Positions 17,684 through 26,418 of a stretch of 60,783 bases of DNA are shown piece by piece. Source of the stretch: Thermoplasmata archaeon (GTDB taxonomy: Archaea; Thermoplasmatota; Thermoplasmata; Lutacidiplasmatales; UBA184); NCBI GenBank assembly GCA_021819135.1, contig JAKASE010000013.1, forward strand, positions 1-60,783, written 5' to 3'. A model generated the notes under the pieces. That model saw only the letters and a program-made list of their open reading frames with translations. It had not been told where the DNA came from and did no database searches. Both the position numbers and the translations under genes were made by a program. How positions within the stretch are numbered: the first letter of the stretch is position 1; each line of letters begins with the position of its first letter.

Positions 17684-18649
17684 ATGCGGGTAGTCACGTA
17701 TGACGAACTCACGCCGGAGATGGAGACGGATCGCGCGCTGATCCATCTCTCTGCCTTCGGAGGGGTGTACCCTTCGCGAACGGTGGACATCGAGCGGAGA
17801 CAACTGAACACTCTTGCCGACTATGTCGGAGTGTTCGCGGTCGAGGGCGGACACGTCCTGGGACAGGTGTTCGTCCAGCGCATCCCCTACGCCTTCCGCG
17901 ACCTCCGGGGGACCCTCAGCGGCATCGCGGCCGTGGGCACCCGACCCGACCAGGGCAGGACCGGGATCGCCCGCCGGCTGCTGACCGAGGTGCATCGCCG
18001 AGAACGGGAGGCGGGGATGGAGTTCGCCGCGCTCTGGACGAACCGTTCCTGGGGAGCGCACGCGTTGTACGAGCAGCTCGGCTACCGGGACGTCTACGCC
18101 TCTCCCTGGGTAGTGCGCCTATCCGGGAAGCCGTCGGGGCGGAGGGGGCAGGCCCCGGGGATCCGGCCGGGACGATCGAGCGATATTCCCGAGATCGATG
18201 ATCTTCACGATCGACGGTACGCGGGACGGTACGGCTATTGCCGCAGGCCCCGCGGCGTCGGACAGGTCCTGGTACGTCTGGGGTACCTCCATCCAAGCCA
18301 GAACCTGCTCGTGGCCCGTCGGGGTCGGGAGCTGGTCGGCTATGCGCACATCGACCCGAACCCGTGGCGTGTCATCTGTGGGGAACTGGTGGGCGGCTCG
18401 GCCGCGGTTCGGCAGGCCCTGGTACACGAAGTGAACCGTGTGGCCGGCGAACGGCGGGCGGTATTCCAGCACACGCTGCTTTCCGAATCGCCGGAGATCT
18501 TCCGGGGCCGGGGGTACGCTTCCGTTCCCACCGGGTGGTATGGAATGATGGGCCTCGACCTCGCTCGGGAGTGGACGACTCGGGAAGCGATCGATCGGTT
18601 CGCGACCGCCGATCCCCGGTTCGTCTGCCTCGCCGGGGACCGGTTCTAA
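17684..18649 (+). CDS. GNAT acetyltransferase with two acetyltransferase-like halves (Eis-like)
   Basis: The product has 321 residues. The first half contains a complete GNAT acetyl-CoA loop: IAAVGTRPDQGRTGIARRLL, followed by ALWTNRSWGAHALYEQLGY. The second half repeats the general beta-alpha pattern without a clean acetyl-CoA loop and ends with an IFRGRGYASV strand, as in tandem or Eis-type enzymes. A CTCATATC element stands about 30 bases ahead of the ATG. The substrate is unknown. The 233 bases before it hold nothing I can identify. Confidence 0.82.
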   Translation: MRVVTYDELTPEMETDRALIHLSAFGGVYPSRTVDIERRQLNTLADYVGVFAVEGGHVLGQVFVQRIPYAFRDLRGTLSGIAAVGTRPDQGRTGIARRLLTEVHRREREAGMEFAALWTNRSWGAHALYEQLGYRDVYASPWVVRLSGKPSGRRGQAPGIRPGRSSDIPEIDDLHDRRYAGRYGYCRRPRGVGQVLVRLGYLHPSQNLLVARRGRELVGYAHIDPNPWRVICGELVGGSAAVRQALVHEVNRVAGERRAVFQHTLLSESPEIFRGRGYASVPTGWYGMMGLDLAREWTTREAIDRFATADPRFVCLAGDRF

Positions 18650-18731
18650 GAAAGCGACCATCGCCCGCTCCATCGTGGCGTGCGGCGCGCCGGAACCCCT
18701 CTCGGCCCGGCTCCTTCGAAGAGAGGGGGTG

Positions 18732-19433
18732 TCAGGGCTCGGGGGACGGCTCGACGGGAGCGGTCGGGTCCGCGTCCCGGCCCCGGGCGGAAGGTCGCTC
18801 ATCCTTCGGGAGGAAGGTGAAGAGCCGAATCCCGGGCTCGAACCGGCGAGGAGCGCCCACGAAGCGGTTCGCTCCGACCGACGCGGTGGTCCCCGGAATG
18901 GTGTCGAAGGAGAGCTCCTCGAACTCCGCCTCCCGGAACCACCGGCGGATATCGGGCGTCAGGTCGGGCGCCCACCTCCCCCGGGTCCAGATCACGGTAC
19001 CTCCGGCCGCACAGAGTTCGGGGAGATGATGGACGGTGTTCCCCACGTCCGCGTCGCGGATGTTCCCGAAGACCCCCGCCAACAGCACGATGTCCGACGG
19101 GACCGCCCCCGCTAGGGAACGGGCGACGGAAGCATCGTCCTGGACGACCTGGATCCCTTCGAGACCCAGCCGAGAGAATCCCTTCCGGGCCGAGGCCGCC
19201 AGATCGGGGTCGAGCTCCAGGAGGCGGGCGCGCACGTCCCGTCTTCGGGGGTGGTCCTGGAGCACGCCCCGAAGATCTCTCGCGTCTCCGGCGCAAAGGC
19301 TCACCACGCGGATCGGACCCGGGGACGCCCGGTCGAGCGCTTCCCGTAGCCGGGCCTGCACCACCGCGAGGCGTCCGGCCTGGTTCGTGCTCCCCTCGTA
19401 CCCCCGGTGCCACTCCACCCATTCACCGGACAT
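18732..19433 (-). CDS. SAM-dependent class I methyltransferase
   Basis: The product has 233 residues. Motif I is IRVVSLCAGDARDLRGVL, and the acidic end of beta-2 reads RARLLELDPDLAASA; IQVVQDDASVA gives the adenine-binding Asp, and DIVLLAGVFGNI is motif IV. The CAGDxRD variant occurs in an uncharacterised family of prokaryotic methyltransferases. The C-terminal 30 residues are low-complexity and charged. The gene faces the GNAT gene and ends 82 bases from it. Substrate unknown. Confidence 0.82.
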   Translation of the reverse strand: MSGEWVEWHRGYEGSTNQAGRLAVVQARLREALDRASPGPIRVVSLCAGDARDLRGVLQDHPRRRDVRARLLELDPDLAASARKGFSRLGLEGIQVVQDDASVARSLAGAVPSDIVLLAGVFGNIRDADVGNTVHHLPELCAAGGTVIWTRGRWAPDLTPDIRRWFREAEFEELSFDTIPGTTASVGANRFVGAPRRFEPGIRLFTFLPKDERPSARGRDADPTAPVEPSPEP

Positions 19434-19527
19434 GATGGCCGCCCGTTCCGAATGGACCGACCACTATGGCTCCTTGCCTCAAAGTGGGGCCGGTCACGGC
19501 CGGGGGCGGGTGGGAGCTCGGGGGAGG

Positions 19528-19612
19528 TGCGGGGAGAGGGATTTGAACCCACGAACCCCTACGGGACCAGACCCTGAATCTGGCGCCTTTGGCCAAGCTT
19601 GGCAATCCCCGC
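19528..19612 (-). tRNA. tRNA-Leu (anticodon CAG)
   Basis: On the minus strand the 7-bp acceptor stem GCGGGGA pairs with TCCCCGC, the discriminator is A, the T-arm loop is GTTCAAATC, and the anticodon stem CCAGA/TCTGG encloses loop TTCAGGG with anticodon CAG. A long variable arm (CCCGTAGGGG) gives the type II shape expected for leucine. No intron and no encoded CCA. The stem-loop features were found by reading; an A at the discriminator agrees with leucine identity. Confidence 0.93.
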
Positions 19613-19674
19613 GCGGCGGGGGCGAGCGAGGTCGGCTTTAAATGCGTTCGCTCGGCCGCGTGCGGCGCCCGCCC

Positions 19675-20496
19675 CTACGCGGTCGTGGGGGCGTTCTTCG
19701 CCTTCGGCGTTCCCTTCTCCCGGGAAAGGATGTCGAGCGCCTCGCGGACCGTCGCCTTGTCGTGCACGATCGCGCGGAGCGCCTTCAGCATCGCGACCGG
19801 GTGCTCCGACTGCCAGATGTTGCGGCCCATGTCGATCCCGTGCGCTCCCTCGTCGATCGCGTTCCGGGCGAGCTCGAGCGCGGCCCGGTCGCTGTCGAGC
19901 TTCGGACCCCCCGCCACCACGAGCGGGACCGGACAGCCTTCGACGACCTGGCCGAAGTCCTCGCAGTAGTAGGTCTTGACGAGGTGGGCCCCCAGTTCGG
20001 CCGAGACGCGGCAGGCGAGCGAGAGGTACCGCGCGTCGCGCTTCGCGAGCTCCTTGCCGACCGCCGTGATCGCCATCACGGGGACGCCGTACTGCTCGCC
20101 CCGGTCGACGAGCTCGGCCAGGTGGACGAGCGACTCGTGCTCGTGGGGAGCTCCCACGAAGACGCTCATCGCGACCGCGCTCACGTTGAGGCGGACGGCG
20201 TCCTCGATCGAGGTCGTGAGCGCTTCGTCGGAGAGGTCCTCCTTGAGGATCGTCGCTCCGCCGGACACGCGGAGCACGATCGGCGTCGTGAGGGTCGGAT
20301 CGACCGCGTGGCGCAGGATCCCCCGCGTGAGGGCCAGCGCGTCGGCGTGCGGCGCGAGCGGAGCGATCGTTGCCCGCGCGTTCTCGAGGTGGCGCGTCGG
20401 GCCCATGAAGTAGCCGTGGTCGACGGCGAGCATCACCGTGTTGCCGCTCGCCGGGGAGAACATGCGGTGGATCCGGTTCTGAAGACCCCAGTCCAT
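19675..20496 (-). CDS. LsrF / DhnA-family class I aldolase-like thiolase
   Basis: From the ATG at 20496 the protein has 273 residues. The start MDWGLQNRIHRMFSP, then VMLAVDHGYFMGPT, TRGILRHAV, and the end DMGRNIWQSEHPVAM match LsrF, the 3-hydroxy-5-phosphonooxypentane-2,4-dione thiolase, through the whole length. The Schiff-base lysine is Lys174 in HLVKTYYCED. The family also includes archaeal class I fructose-bisphosphate aldolase and the ADH synthase of aromatic biosynthesis, so the reaction is uncertain; the DWG start favours the LsrF branch. No other lsr gene is in the window. It lies 70 bases downstream of an Lrp regulator on the same strand. Confidence 0.82.
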   Translation of the reverse strand: MDWGLQNRIHRMFSPASGNTVMLAVDHGYFMGPTRHLENARATIAPLAPHADALALTRGILRHAVDPTLTTPIVLRVSGGATILKEDLSDEALTTSIEDAVRLNVSAVAMSVFVGAPHEHESLVHLAELVDRGEQYGVPVMAITAVGKELAKRDARYLSLACRVSAELGAHLVKTYYCEDFGQVVEGCPVPLVVAGGPKLDSDRAALELARNAIDEGAHGIDMGRNIWQSEHPVAMLKALRAIVHDKATVREALDILSREKGTPKAKNAPTTA

Positions 20497-20566
20497 GGAA
20501 CGCCTCGGCCCCGTCAGGGGTCGGTGAGGCACTTAGAGCTTGCCCCGAGGGCGGCCGCGAGGAGGG

Positions 20567-21058
20567 TCACGCGCCCGGTTCCCGGGCCGCTGACCGGAGC
20601 GAGATCGGCACCCGCCGGTCCTCCTTCATCCGGTTCAGGACGACCTGGGTGTTCGTCCGCTCGACGTGCGGGTCCTGGAGCGCCTGCTTGATGAACCGGT
20701 CGAGGTCGCGCCGGTCCCGGAACCGCCCGATGAGGAGGGCGTCGTTCTCCCCCGTCACGTCGTAGATCGCGTAGGCGCGCGGGTCCCGCCCGAGCCGCTC
20801 CTCGACCTCGCGCAGACGGCCCTTGGAGATCCGGATCCCGATCGCCGCCCAGAGGTCCCAGCCGAGCTGCTCGTCGTCCAGCACCGGGATGTAGCCCCGG
20901 ATCACGCCCTGGGCCTCCATCCGGGCGATCCGCGAGCTCACGGTCGTCGGCGAGACCTTGAGCCGGTGGGCGAGCTCGCGGTGGCTCCGCCGGGCGTCCG
21001 AGTTGAGCTCCTCGAGGATCGACCGGTCGAGATCGTCCAGAGTGGACGTTCGCCGCAT
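20567..21058 (-). CDS. Lrp/AsnC family transcriptional regulator
   Basis: The product has 163 residues. The N-terminal helix-turn-helix begins LDDLDRSILEELNSDARR and its recognition helix is VSPTTVSSRIARMEAQGVI. The C-terminal RAM/ligand domain includes YDVTGENDALLIGRFRDR. It is divergent from glnA, and a perfect 16-base palindrome lies between them, so it is a good candidate to control both itself and glutamine synthetase in response to an amino acid. The start at 21058 is the first ATG of the frame. Confidence 0.9.
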   Translation of the reverse strand: MRRTSTLDDLDRSILEELNSDARRSHRELAHRLKVSPTTVSSRIARMEAQGVIRGYIPVLDDEQLGWDLWAAIGIRISKGRLREVEERLGRDPRAYAIYDVTGENDALLIGRFRDRRDLDRFIKQALQDPHVERTNTQVVLNRMKEDRRVPISLRSAAREPGA

Positions 21059-21103
21059 GAACCTTCAACCGGTCGGTCGGAGTTAAGGTTGCCTGCAAAG
21101 AGT

Positions 21104-21119
21104 GTGGACATATGTCCAC
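21104..21119. promoter_or_regulatory. Perfect 16-bp palindrome, likely operator, between lrp and glnA
   Basis: The sequence GTGGACATATGTCCAC is its own reverse complement. It contains the TATA-like centre ACATATGT and sits 46 bases before lrp and 60 bases before glnA. Lrp-family proteins bind such dyads, and placement over the TATA element would give repression. The dyad itself is seen directly; which protein binds it is inferred. Confidence 0.65.
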
Positions 21120-21178
21120 TTCTCCCGTACGAGCGTTGATGTAGCCCGAACGGCTCGTCGACCGCGAGGCGGGGTCGG

Positions 21179-22654
21179 TTGGCAGGGAAATCGGCGGGGA
21201 AGGGGTCGGTCCGCAAGGAGGCGGACGGCGCGGCGATCGTCCAGAAGCTCGAGCACGACAAGATCCGCTGGGTCCAGCTGTTCTACACGGACCTCTTCGG
21301 CGGGTTCAACCTGGTATCGATCCCCCGGGAGGGGCTCGAGGCGGAGATGTTCCGCTCCGGGGTGCCGAAGCTCGACGGCTCGTCGGTCCGGGGATTCCGG
21401 GAGATCTTCGACTCCGACATGGTCCTCGTGCCGGACCCGGCCACGCTCGCGTCGGTCCCGTGGAACCCGGACTCCGGCGGGACGGTACGGTTCATCTGTG
21501 ACGTGCGGATCGGCGGAACGACCGAGCCGTACGCCCACGACCCGCGGGCGGTGGCCCACAAGACCGAGCAGGTCCTCGCCGATGCGGGCTACGATCACTC
21601 CTACTGGGGTCCCGAGATCGAATTCTTCGTCTTCGACTCGGTCGAGCTCGTGCCGTCGGCCGGAGGGGTGCGCGACGCGTGGGCCGGCGCGGGCTATCTC
21701 GTGAACCACGCCGAGGCCCCCTGGCAGCCCGGCCCGTTGCAGCCGATGGTGCGCTTCAAGGAAGGGTACCACCGCAGTCCGCCCCACGACTCCCTGGTCG
21801 CCCTCCGGGACGAGATGTGCAACATCCTCACCGACGACTTCCACCTGACGATGGACGCGCACCACCACGAGGTCGCGACGGCGAGCCAGTCGGAGATCAA
21901 CCTCCACTTCGACGACCTCGTGCCGATGGCCGACCATGTCCAGGACCTGCGGTACGTCATCCGCAACGTCGCGGCGCGGCACGGCAAGGTCGGGTGCCTG
22001 ATGCCGAAGCCCGTCTACGGCGACAACGGGATCGGGATGCACACGAACCAGTCGCTCTGGTCGAAAGGCGAGGCGAAGTTCTTCGATGCGTCCGACAAGT
22101 ACGCGGAGGTCAGCCAGACGTGCCGGTACTACATCGGCGGGCTCCTCGAGCACGCCCGCGCGCTCTGCGCGATCACGAACCCGATCACGAACTCCTATCG
22201 CCGGCTCGTTCCCGGCTACGAGGCACCGGTCTTCATCGCCTGGAGCAAGGCGAACCGGTCGGCGAACGTCCGGATCCCGTTCTATCACCGGGGCCGTCCG
22301 GAGGCGAAGCGGATCGAGTATCGGACGCCCGACTCGGCGGCGAACATCTACCTGACCGAAGCGGCCCTCGCGCTCGCCGGGCTCGACGGGATCCGGCGCA
22401 AGATCGAACCCCCGCCCCCGGTCGACGAGAACATCTACAAGCTCTCGCCCGCGAGGCGCCGCGAGCTCAAGGTCCGCGAGCTCCCCGGATCCCTCGGGGA
22501 GGCCCTCGACTGCCTCGGGTCCGACCGCGACTTCCTCAAGCCCGCGTTCCCGAGCTCGCTCCTCGACACCTACGTGGAGCTCAAGCGGGAGGAGCAGCTC
22601 GAGCTGAACCTGCGGCCCCACCCGTACGAGTTCTATCGGTACCTCGACGTCTAG
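21179..22654 (+). CDS. glnA: Glutamine synthetase type I
   Basis: The product has 491 residues. GS motifs are present in order: DGSSVRGF (beta-grasp domain), GPEIEFFVFD, HHHEVATASQSEINLHFDDL (metal-binding Glu), NPITNSYRRLVPGYEAP (ATP loop) and RSANVRIP. The C-terminus ends HPYEFYRYLDV. Length fits the archaeal form. No adenylylation Tyr motif was recognised. The start is a TTG at 21179 following GAGGCGGGG; no ATG or GTG fits before the beta-grasp domain. It assimilates ammonium into glutamine in the cytoplasm, and would recapture ammonium released by the amine catabolic island downstream. Confidence 0.93.
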   Translation: MAGKSAGKGSVRKEADGAAIVQKLEHDKIRWVQLFYTDLFGGFNLVSIPREGLEAEMFRSGVPKLDGSSVRGFREIFDSDMVLVPDPATLASVPWNPDSGGTVRFICDVRIGGTTEPYAHDPRAVAHKTEQVLADAGYDHSYWGPEIEFFVFDSVELVPSAGGVRDAWAGAGYLVNHAEAPWQPGPLQPMVRFKEGYHRSPPHDSLVALRDEMCNILTDDFHLTMDAHHHEVATASQSEINLHFDDLVPMADHVQDLRYVIRNVAARHGKVGCLMPKPVYGDNGIGMHTNQSLWSKGEAKFFDASDKYAEVSQTCRYYIGGLLEHARALCAITNPITNSYRRLVPGYEAPVFIAWSKANRSANVRIPFYHRGRPEAKRIEYRTPDSAANIYLTEAALALAGLDGIRRKIEPPPPVDENIYKLSPARRRELKVRELPGSLGEALDCLGSDRDFLKPAFPSSLLDTYVELKREEQLELNLRPHPYEFYRYLDV

Positions 22655-22716
22655 CGCCGAAACCGGAGCGACGGCCGAACCCTTTCAAGCGTCCGGGCGT
22701 CCGGTACCCCGGGCCG

Positions 22717-24276
22717 ATGACCGACGCCCACGTCTTCGCGAACGGGCGGGTGTTCACGGGATTGCGGTTCGCGGAGGCCCTCCTCCTCGAGGGGGATCGG
22801 GTCTCGACGGTCGGGAGCCGGGACGCCGTGCTCCGGGAGACGCCGACCGGCGCCGAGGTCCACGACCTCGCGGGGGGGCTCCTGATCCCCGGGCTCATCG
22901 ACGCCCATCTTCACCTCGCCGATGTCACGCGGGACCGGGAGTCGTTCGACGCCCGGCGCGCCCCGTCGTGGGACGCGCTCGTCGAGCAGCTCCGCGACTG
23001 GTCGGCCGCACACCCCTCGGGCGCCCTCGTGGGCGGCGGCTGGGAAGCGGAGCAGTTCCGGGAAGGTCGGTCCCCCGACCGCGCTACGCTCGACCGTGCG
23101 GTCGCCGACCGCCCGGTGGTCCTCTATCACACGAGCGGGCACGCCGCGGCCGTCAACTCCGTGGCGCTCTCGACGGCCGGGATCGGGCGGGCGACGCCCG
23201 ATCCCCCGAACGGCCGCGTCGACCGGGCGTCGGACGGTTCCCCGACCGGGCTCCTCTACGAGGCGGCCGTCCGACCGGTGGCGGCGGTGGTCGCCGCGGC
23301 GTTCCCGCCCGACCCGGTGTCGATACATCGCATGCTTCACGAGATGGCCTCCCTCGGCCTCACCACCGTCGCGACCATGAACGCGAGCCGGGCCGAGATC
23401 TCGGTCGTCCGAGAGCTCGCGGGAGGACCGGGGCTCCCCGTGCGCGTGCGTGCCTACCTCCGTCTCGCCGATCTCGACGGCCTCGGTCCGGAGGATCTCG
23501 ACCGGCTCCGGCCGGACGGCTGGTTCGCGCTCCGGGGCGTCAAGGCGTTCACCGATGGGGCGTTCGGCCCGCGGACCGCCTGGCTGACCGAACCGTACGC
23601 CGACGCTCCCGCGGAGTCCGGGGTCCCGGCGACCTCGCCGGAGGGGCTCGTGGACGCCCTGGGCCGGGCGATCGCGCTGGACCTCGCTCCGGCGGTCCAC
23701 GCGATCGGGGACCGGGCGGTCGGGTTCGCCCTCCGGGTGTTCGAGGGGCTCCCCGGCCCCGCGACCGCCCCGTCCCGGATCGAGCATGCCGCCCTCACGC
23801 CCCCCGACGTCCTGGCGGCGCTCGACCGCTCCCGTCCCGCCCTGGTCGTCCAGCCGGGCTTTGTCTGGAGCGACCACTGGCTCGCCGCCCGGCTCGGCCG
23901 CGGGAGGGCGCGGTGGGCGTACGCCTTTCGGACGCTCCGCGATCGTGGGGTCCTCCTCGCCGGATCGAGCGACGCGCCGTACGACTCCCTCGACCCCTGG
24001 CGCGGGCTGCGCGCATGCCTCGATCGCCGGGACCCCCGCGGACGGTCGGGGAACCCCGAGACGGGCGAGGCCCTGCCGGCGGAAGAGGCGCTGGTCCTCT
24101 ACACCCGGCACGGCGGGGCCGTCCTCGGGGAGAGCGACCTCGGGAACCTCGAACCGGGGGCCCGCGCCGACCTCGTCTGGACCGCCGCGAAGGACCCGCT
24201 TTCCGCGATCCGCGCCGGCCATGCGGCCCTGCGGGAGACCTGGGTCGGGGGCCGTCCCGTCTTCCGCCGGGCGTAG
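22717..24276 (+). CDS. YtcJ-like amidohydrolase
   Basis: The product has 519 residues. Metal-site motifs of the amidohydrolase superfamily: LIPGLIDAHLHL near residue 58, VKAFTDGAFGPRTAWL (YtcJ box, usually DGSLGSRT), HAIGDRAVGFAL, RIEHAAL and AGSSDAPYDSLDPWRG with the catalytic Asp. YtcJ relatives hydrolyse amides or cyclic ureas, but natural substrates are mostly unknown. It starts 62 bases after glnA on the same strand and may be co-transcribed. The start at 22717 is where similarity to the beta-sandwich begins; the open frame before it is glnA noise. Confidence 0.85.
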   Translation: MTDAHVFANGRVFTGLRFAEALLLEGDRVSTVGSRDAVLRETPTGAEVHDLAGGLLIPGLIDAHLHLADVTRDRESFDARRAPSWDALVEQLRDWSAAHPSGALVGGGWEAEQFREGRSPDRATLDRAVADRPVVLYHTSGHAAAVNSVALSTAGIGRATPDPPNGRVDRASDGSPTGLLYEAAVRPVAAVVAAAFPPDPVSIHRMLHEMASLGLTTVATMNASRAEISVVRELAGGPGLPVRVRAYLRLADLDGLGPEDLDRLRPDGWFALRGVKAFTDGAFGPRTAWLTEPYADAPAESGVPATSPEGLVDALGRAIALDLAPAVHAIGDRAVGFALRVFEGLPGPATAPSRIEHAALTPPDVLAALDRSRPALVVQPGFVWSDHWLAARLGRGRARWAYAFRTLRDRGVLLAGSSDAPYDSLDPWRGLRACLDRRDPRGRSGNPETGEALPAEEALVLYTRHGGAVLGESDLGNLEPGARADLVWTAAKDPLSAIRAGHAALRETWVGGRPVFRRA

Positions 24277-24324
24277 CCGGATCGAAGAGCAAACGGTCTA
24301 ACCCCCTCTCGTACTCGGGCCGCG

Positions 24325-24957
24325 ATGGCCGCCGCGCCCGAGGTCCCCCCGCTCACGGAGTTCTCTCCCACCATGCGGGTCGACGTCCTAATCTCGGACT
24401 GGAAGGCCGCCCTCGCCCCCGAGCTTCCCGAGGAGGAACGCGAGCGTCTCCTCTACGAACAGGCGTGGGAGTCGTACCGGGCGGGCGACTACGGGTTCGG
24501 CCTCTGGTGCTGGCACGAATGCGACCGCTTGACCAACAACCTGAACGGGAACATCCGCGAGGTGACCCGCGTCCTCGGCCCCGGGCATTACTTCGGCTTC
24601 TCCCACCGCAAGGTCGTCGCGCTCGCCGTCCCGATCGAGCGGATCTACCGGCCCCGCAAGGGCGACATGAGCACGCCCCGGACCGATGCGTTCGTCCTCC
24701 CGCACTACCAGGTCCTCTGCGTCTACCTCGCCCATGCCGAGTCCGGCGACGCGAAGGCGAGGGCGCTCCTCGAGATCGCCCTCGGCGAGCTCGAGGACCG
24801 CCGGAGGGCGGATCCGTTCCTGCGGCACTTCGAGACGTTCCGGGACCTCTATGCACGCACTTCGGCGGCGGGACCGCGCCCTACCCCCCCGGCCGCGCCG
24901 GCCCCTCCCGCCCCGGAGGGGTCCGCCCCGGCGGGTAGACGTCGGGCGAAGGAATAG
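24325..24957 (+). CDS. Unknown conserved-looking protein with Trp/His/Cys cluster
   Basis: The product has 210 residues and no family that I recognise. Residues 25-180 look like a compact alpha-rich domain with a striking GFGLWCWHECDRLTNNLNG segment and a later VLPHYQVLCVYLAHAESGDA helix. The last 30 residues are Pro/Ala-rich and probably disordered. No membrane segment. It follows the YtcJ-like gene by 48 bases and precedes the dehydrogenase gene, which has its own TATA box. Confidence 0.6.
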   Translation: MAAAPEVPPLTEFSPTMRVDVLISDWKAALAPELPEEERERLLYEQAWESYRAGDYGFGLWCWHECDRLTNNLNGNIREVTRVLGPGHYFGFSHRKVVALAVPIERIYRPRKGDMSTPRTDAFVLPHYQVLCVYLAHAESGDAKARALLEIALGELEDRRRADPFLRHFETFRDLYARTSAAGPRPTPPAAPAPPAPEGSAPAGRRRAKE

Positions 24958-24982
24958 GAAATCCGGTCCCCGGCCGAAGGCG

Positions 24983-24990
24983 TCTATAAG
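24983..24990 (+). promoter_or_regulatory. TATA box of the lysine-6-dehydrogenase-like gene
   Basis: TCTATAAG lies 27-34 bases ahead of a GTG at 25017 and 36-43 ahead of the ATG at 25026. It marks the start of a new transcription unit after the unknown gene. Confidence 0.55.
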
Positions 24991-25025
24991 GGTCATCGCT
25001 CGCAATCCCCCCGAGGGTGGCGGGA

Positions 25026-26216
25026 ATGCGGGCGGTGGTGCTGGGAGGAGGCGGGCTGACGGGTCGATGCTCGGTGCGAGACCTCGCGACCGGAGGGGTC
25101 TTCGACTCGGTCGTCGCGGCGGACATCGACCGAGGGCTCGCGGTCGCGGCGGCCAAGGCCGCCGGCTCGAAGGCACGCCCGGTGACGATCGACGTGAGCG
25201 ACCGCGCCGCGGTCGTGAAGCTCCTCCGCGGGGCGGACGTGGTCGTGAACGCGGTCCAGTACGCGTTCAACCTGGACGTCATGCGCGCGGCGCTCGCCGC
25301 CCGGGTGCCGTATCTTGACTTCGGCGGGCTGTTCCACATGACCCGTCGCCAGCTCGCGCTCGACGCGCGGTTCAAGGCGGCCTCGCTGATCGCGATCCCG
25401 GGCATGGGCCAGGTCCCGGGCGTATCGAACGTCCTCGCCATGCAGGCGACCCAGGACCTCGACCGGGTCGACTCGTTGGTGATCCGCGACGGCTGGCGCG
25501 ATCTCACCGTCGGCGCGCCCGACATCTCGTTCACCTGGTCCCCGAGCACGTTCCTCGACGAGATGATCCTCCCGGCGATGGTCTTCGACGGGGGGAAGTA
25601 CGTGGAGGAGCCCCCGATGAGCGGGGCGGAGGATTTCGATTTCGAGGCCCCGGTCGGGCGGACCCGGGTCTACCGCACGCTGCATTCCGAACCGGCGACG
25701 CTCCCGGAGAGCCTTCGCGCGAAGGGCCTGCGACACTGCGAGTGGAAGGAGGGCGGGCCGGGGATCGAGGTCCTTCGGACGATGTCGCTGCTCGGTCTCG
25801 GGTCCCAGAAGCCGCTGCGGGCGAAGGGGGTCACCGTGCGTCCCCGCGACTTCACCCTCGCGTTGCTGAGGCGCGAGAAGCTCCTCGGTGCCCCGGAAGG
25901 GATCACGGTCAACGACTGGGAGATCTGCGACATCGAGGTGACGGGGACCCGGTCCGGACGGCCGGAGGTCCGGCATGCCATCGCCCGGTTCCCTCCCCGG
26001 CCGGACTGGCACCTGACCGCGACGGAGTACGCCGTCGGGATCGCCGGGGCGATCGGGGCCGAGCTGATCGTGGAAGGGGCGGTCACCGAACGGGGGGTCG
26101 TGCCGCCCGAGCGGTGCATACCGGCCGACCGGCTCCGGGCGAAACTGAAGGCCCGGGGGGTCGAGACCGCGATCGTCCCGCGCGAATCCCCGCTGCCCTC
26201 GTTCGCTCCGCGCTGA
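25026..26216 (+). CDS. Saccharopine-dehydrogenase-family oxidoreductase, lysine 6-dehydrogenase-like
   Basis: The product has 396 residues from the ATG at 25026 (399 if the in-frame GTG at 25017 is used). It opens with a Rossmann motif MRAVVLGGGGLTGRCSVRDL, then ADVVVNAVQYAFN and LDFGGLFH. The C-terminal VTVRPRDFTLALL and GVVPPERCIPADRL match lysine 6-dehydrogenase, which oxidises the epsilon-amino group of lysine to allysine with NAD+. Carboxynorspermidine synthase and saccharopine reductase are related alternatives. It stands at the head of the island of aminotransferases and aldehyde dehydrogenases, which fits a lysine or diamine role. Confidence 0.75.
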   Translation: MRAVVLGGGGLTGRCSVRDLATGGVFDSVVAADIDRGLAVAAAKAAGSKARPVTIDVSDRAAVVKLLRGADVVVNAVQYAFNLDVMRAALAARVPYLDFGGLFHMTRRQLALDARFKAASLIAIPGMGQVPGVSNVLAMQATQDLDRVDSLVIRDGWRDLTVGAPDISFTWSPSTFLDEMILPAMVFDGGKYVEEPPMSGAEDFDFEAPVGRTRVYRTLHSEPATLPESLRAKGLRHCEWKEGGPGIEVLRTMSLLGLGSQKPLRAKGVTVRPRDFTLALLRREKLLGAPEGITVNDWEICDIEVTGTRSGRPEVRHAIARFPPRPDWHLTATEYAVGIAGAIGAELIVEGAVTERGVVPPERCIPADRLRAKLKARGVETAIVPRESPLPSFAPR

Positions 26217-26367
26217 AAACGAGGTTCGGAAGGCCCGGACGATAGGTTTTCGCAGGTTGGGGCATGGATTTAGAGATGAATCCACGCTTCAACATACCGG
26301 AAGTGATCGCTATGAAATGGATACCGGTGGCCCCAACTTCTGTTACGATACGTTCTCGTGCTTAGCC

Positions 26368-26379
26368 AATTATATATAG
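26368..26379 (+). promoter_or_regulatory. Strong TATA box of an aminotransferase gene
   Basis: AATTATATATAG is the most AT-rich element of the region and stands 40-51 bases before the ATG at 26419. The 202-base gap containing it (26217-26418) is clearly less GC-rich than its surroundings and holds no gene that I can support. Confidence 0.65.
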
Positions 26380-26418
26380 CCTCCCCGAGGTCCCAACCCG
26401 CACCGAGATGAGTTCTCT

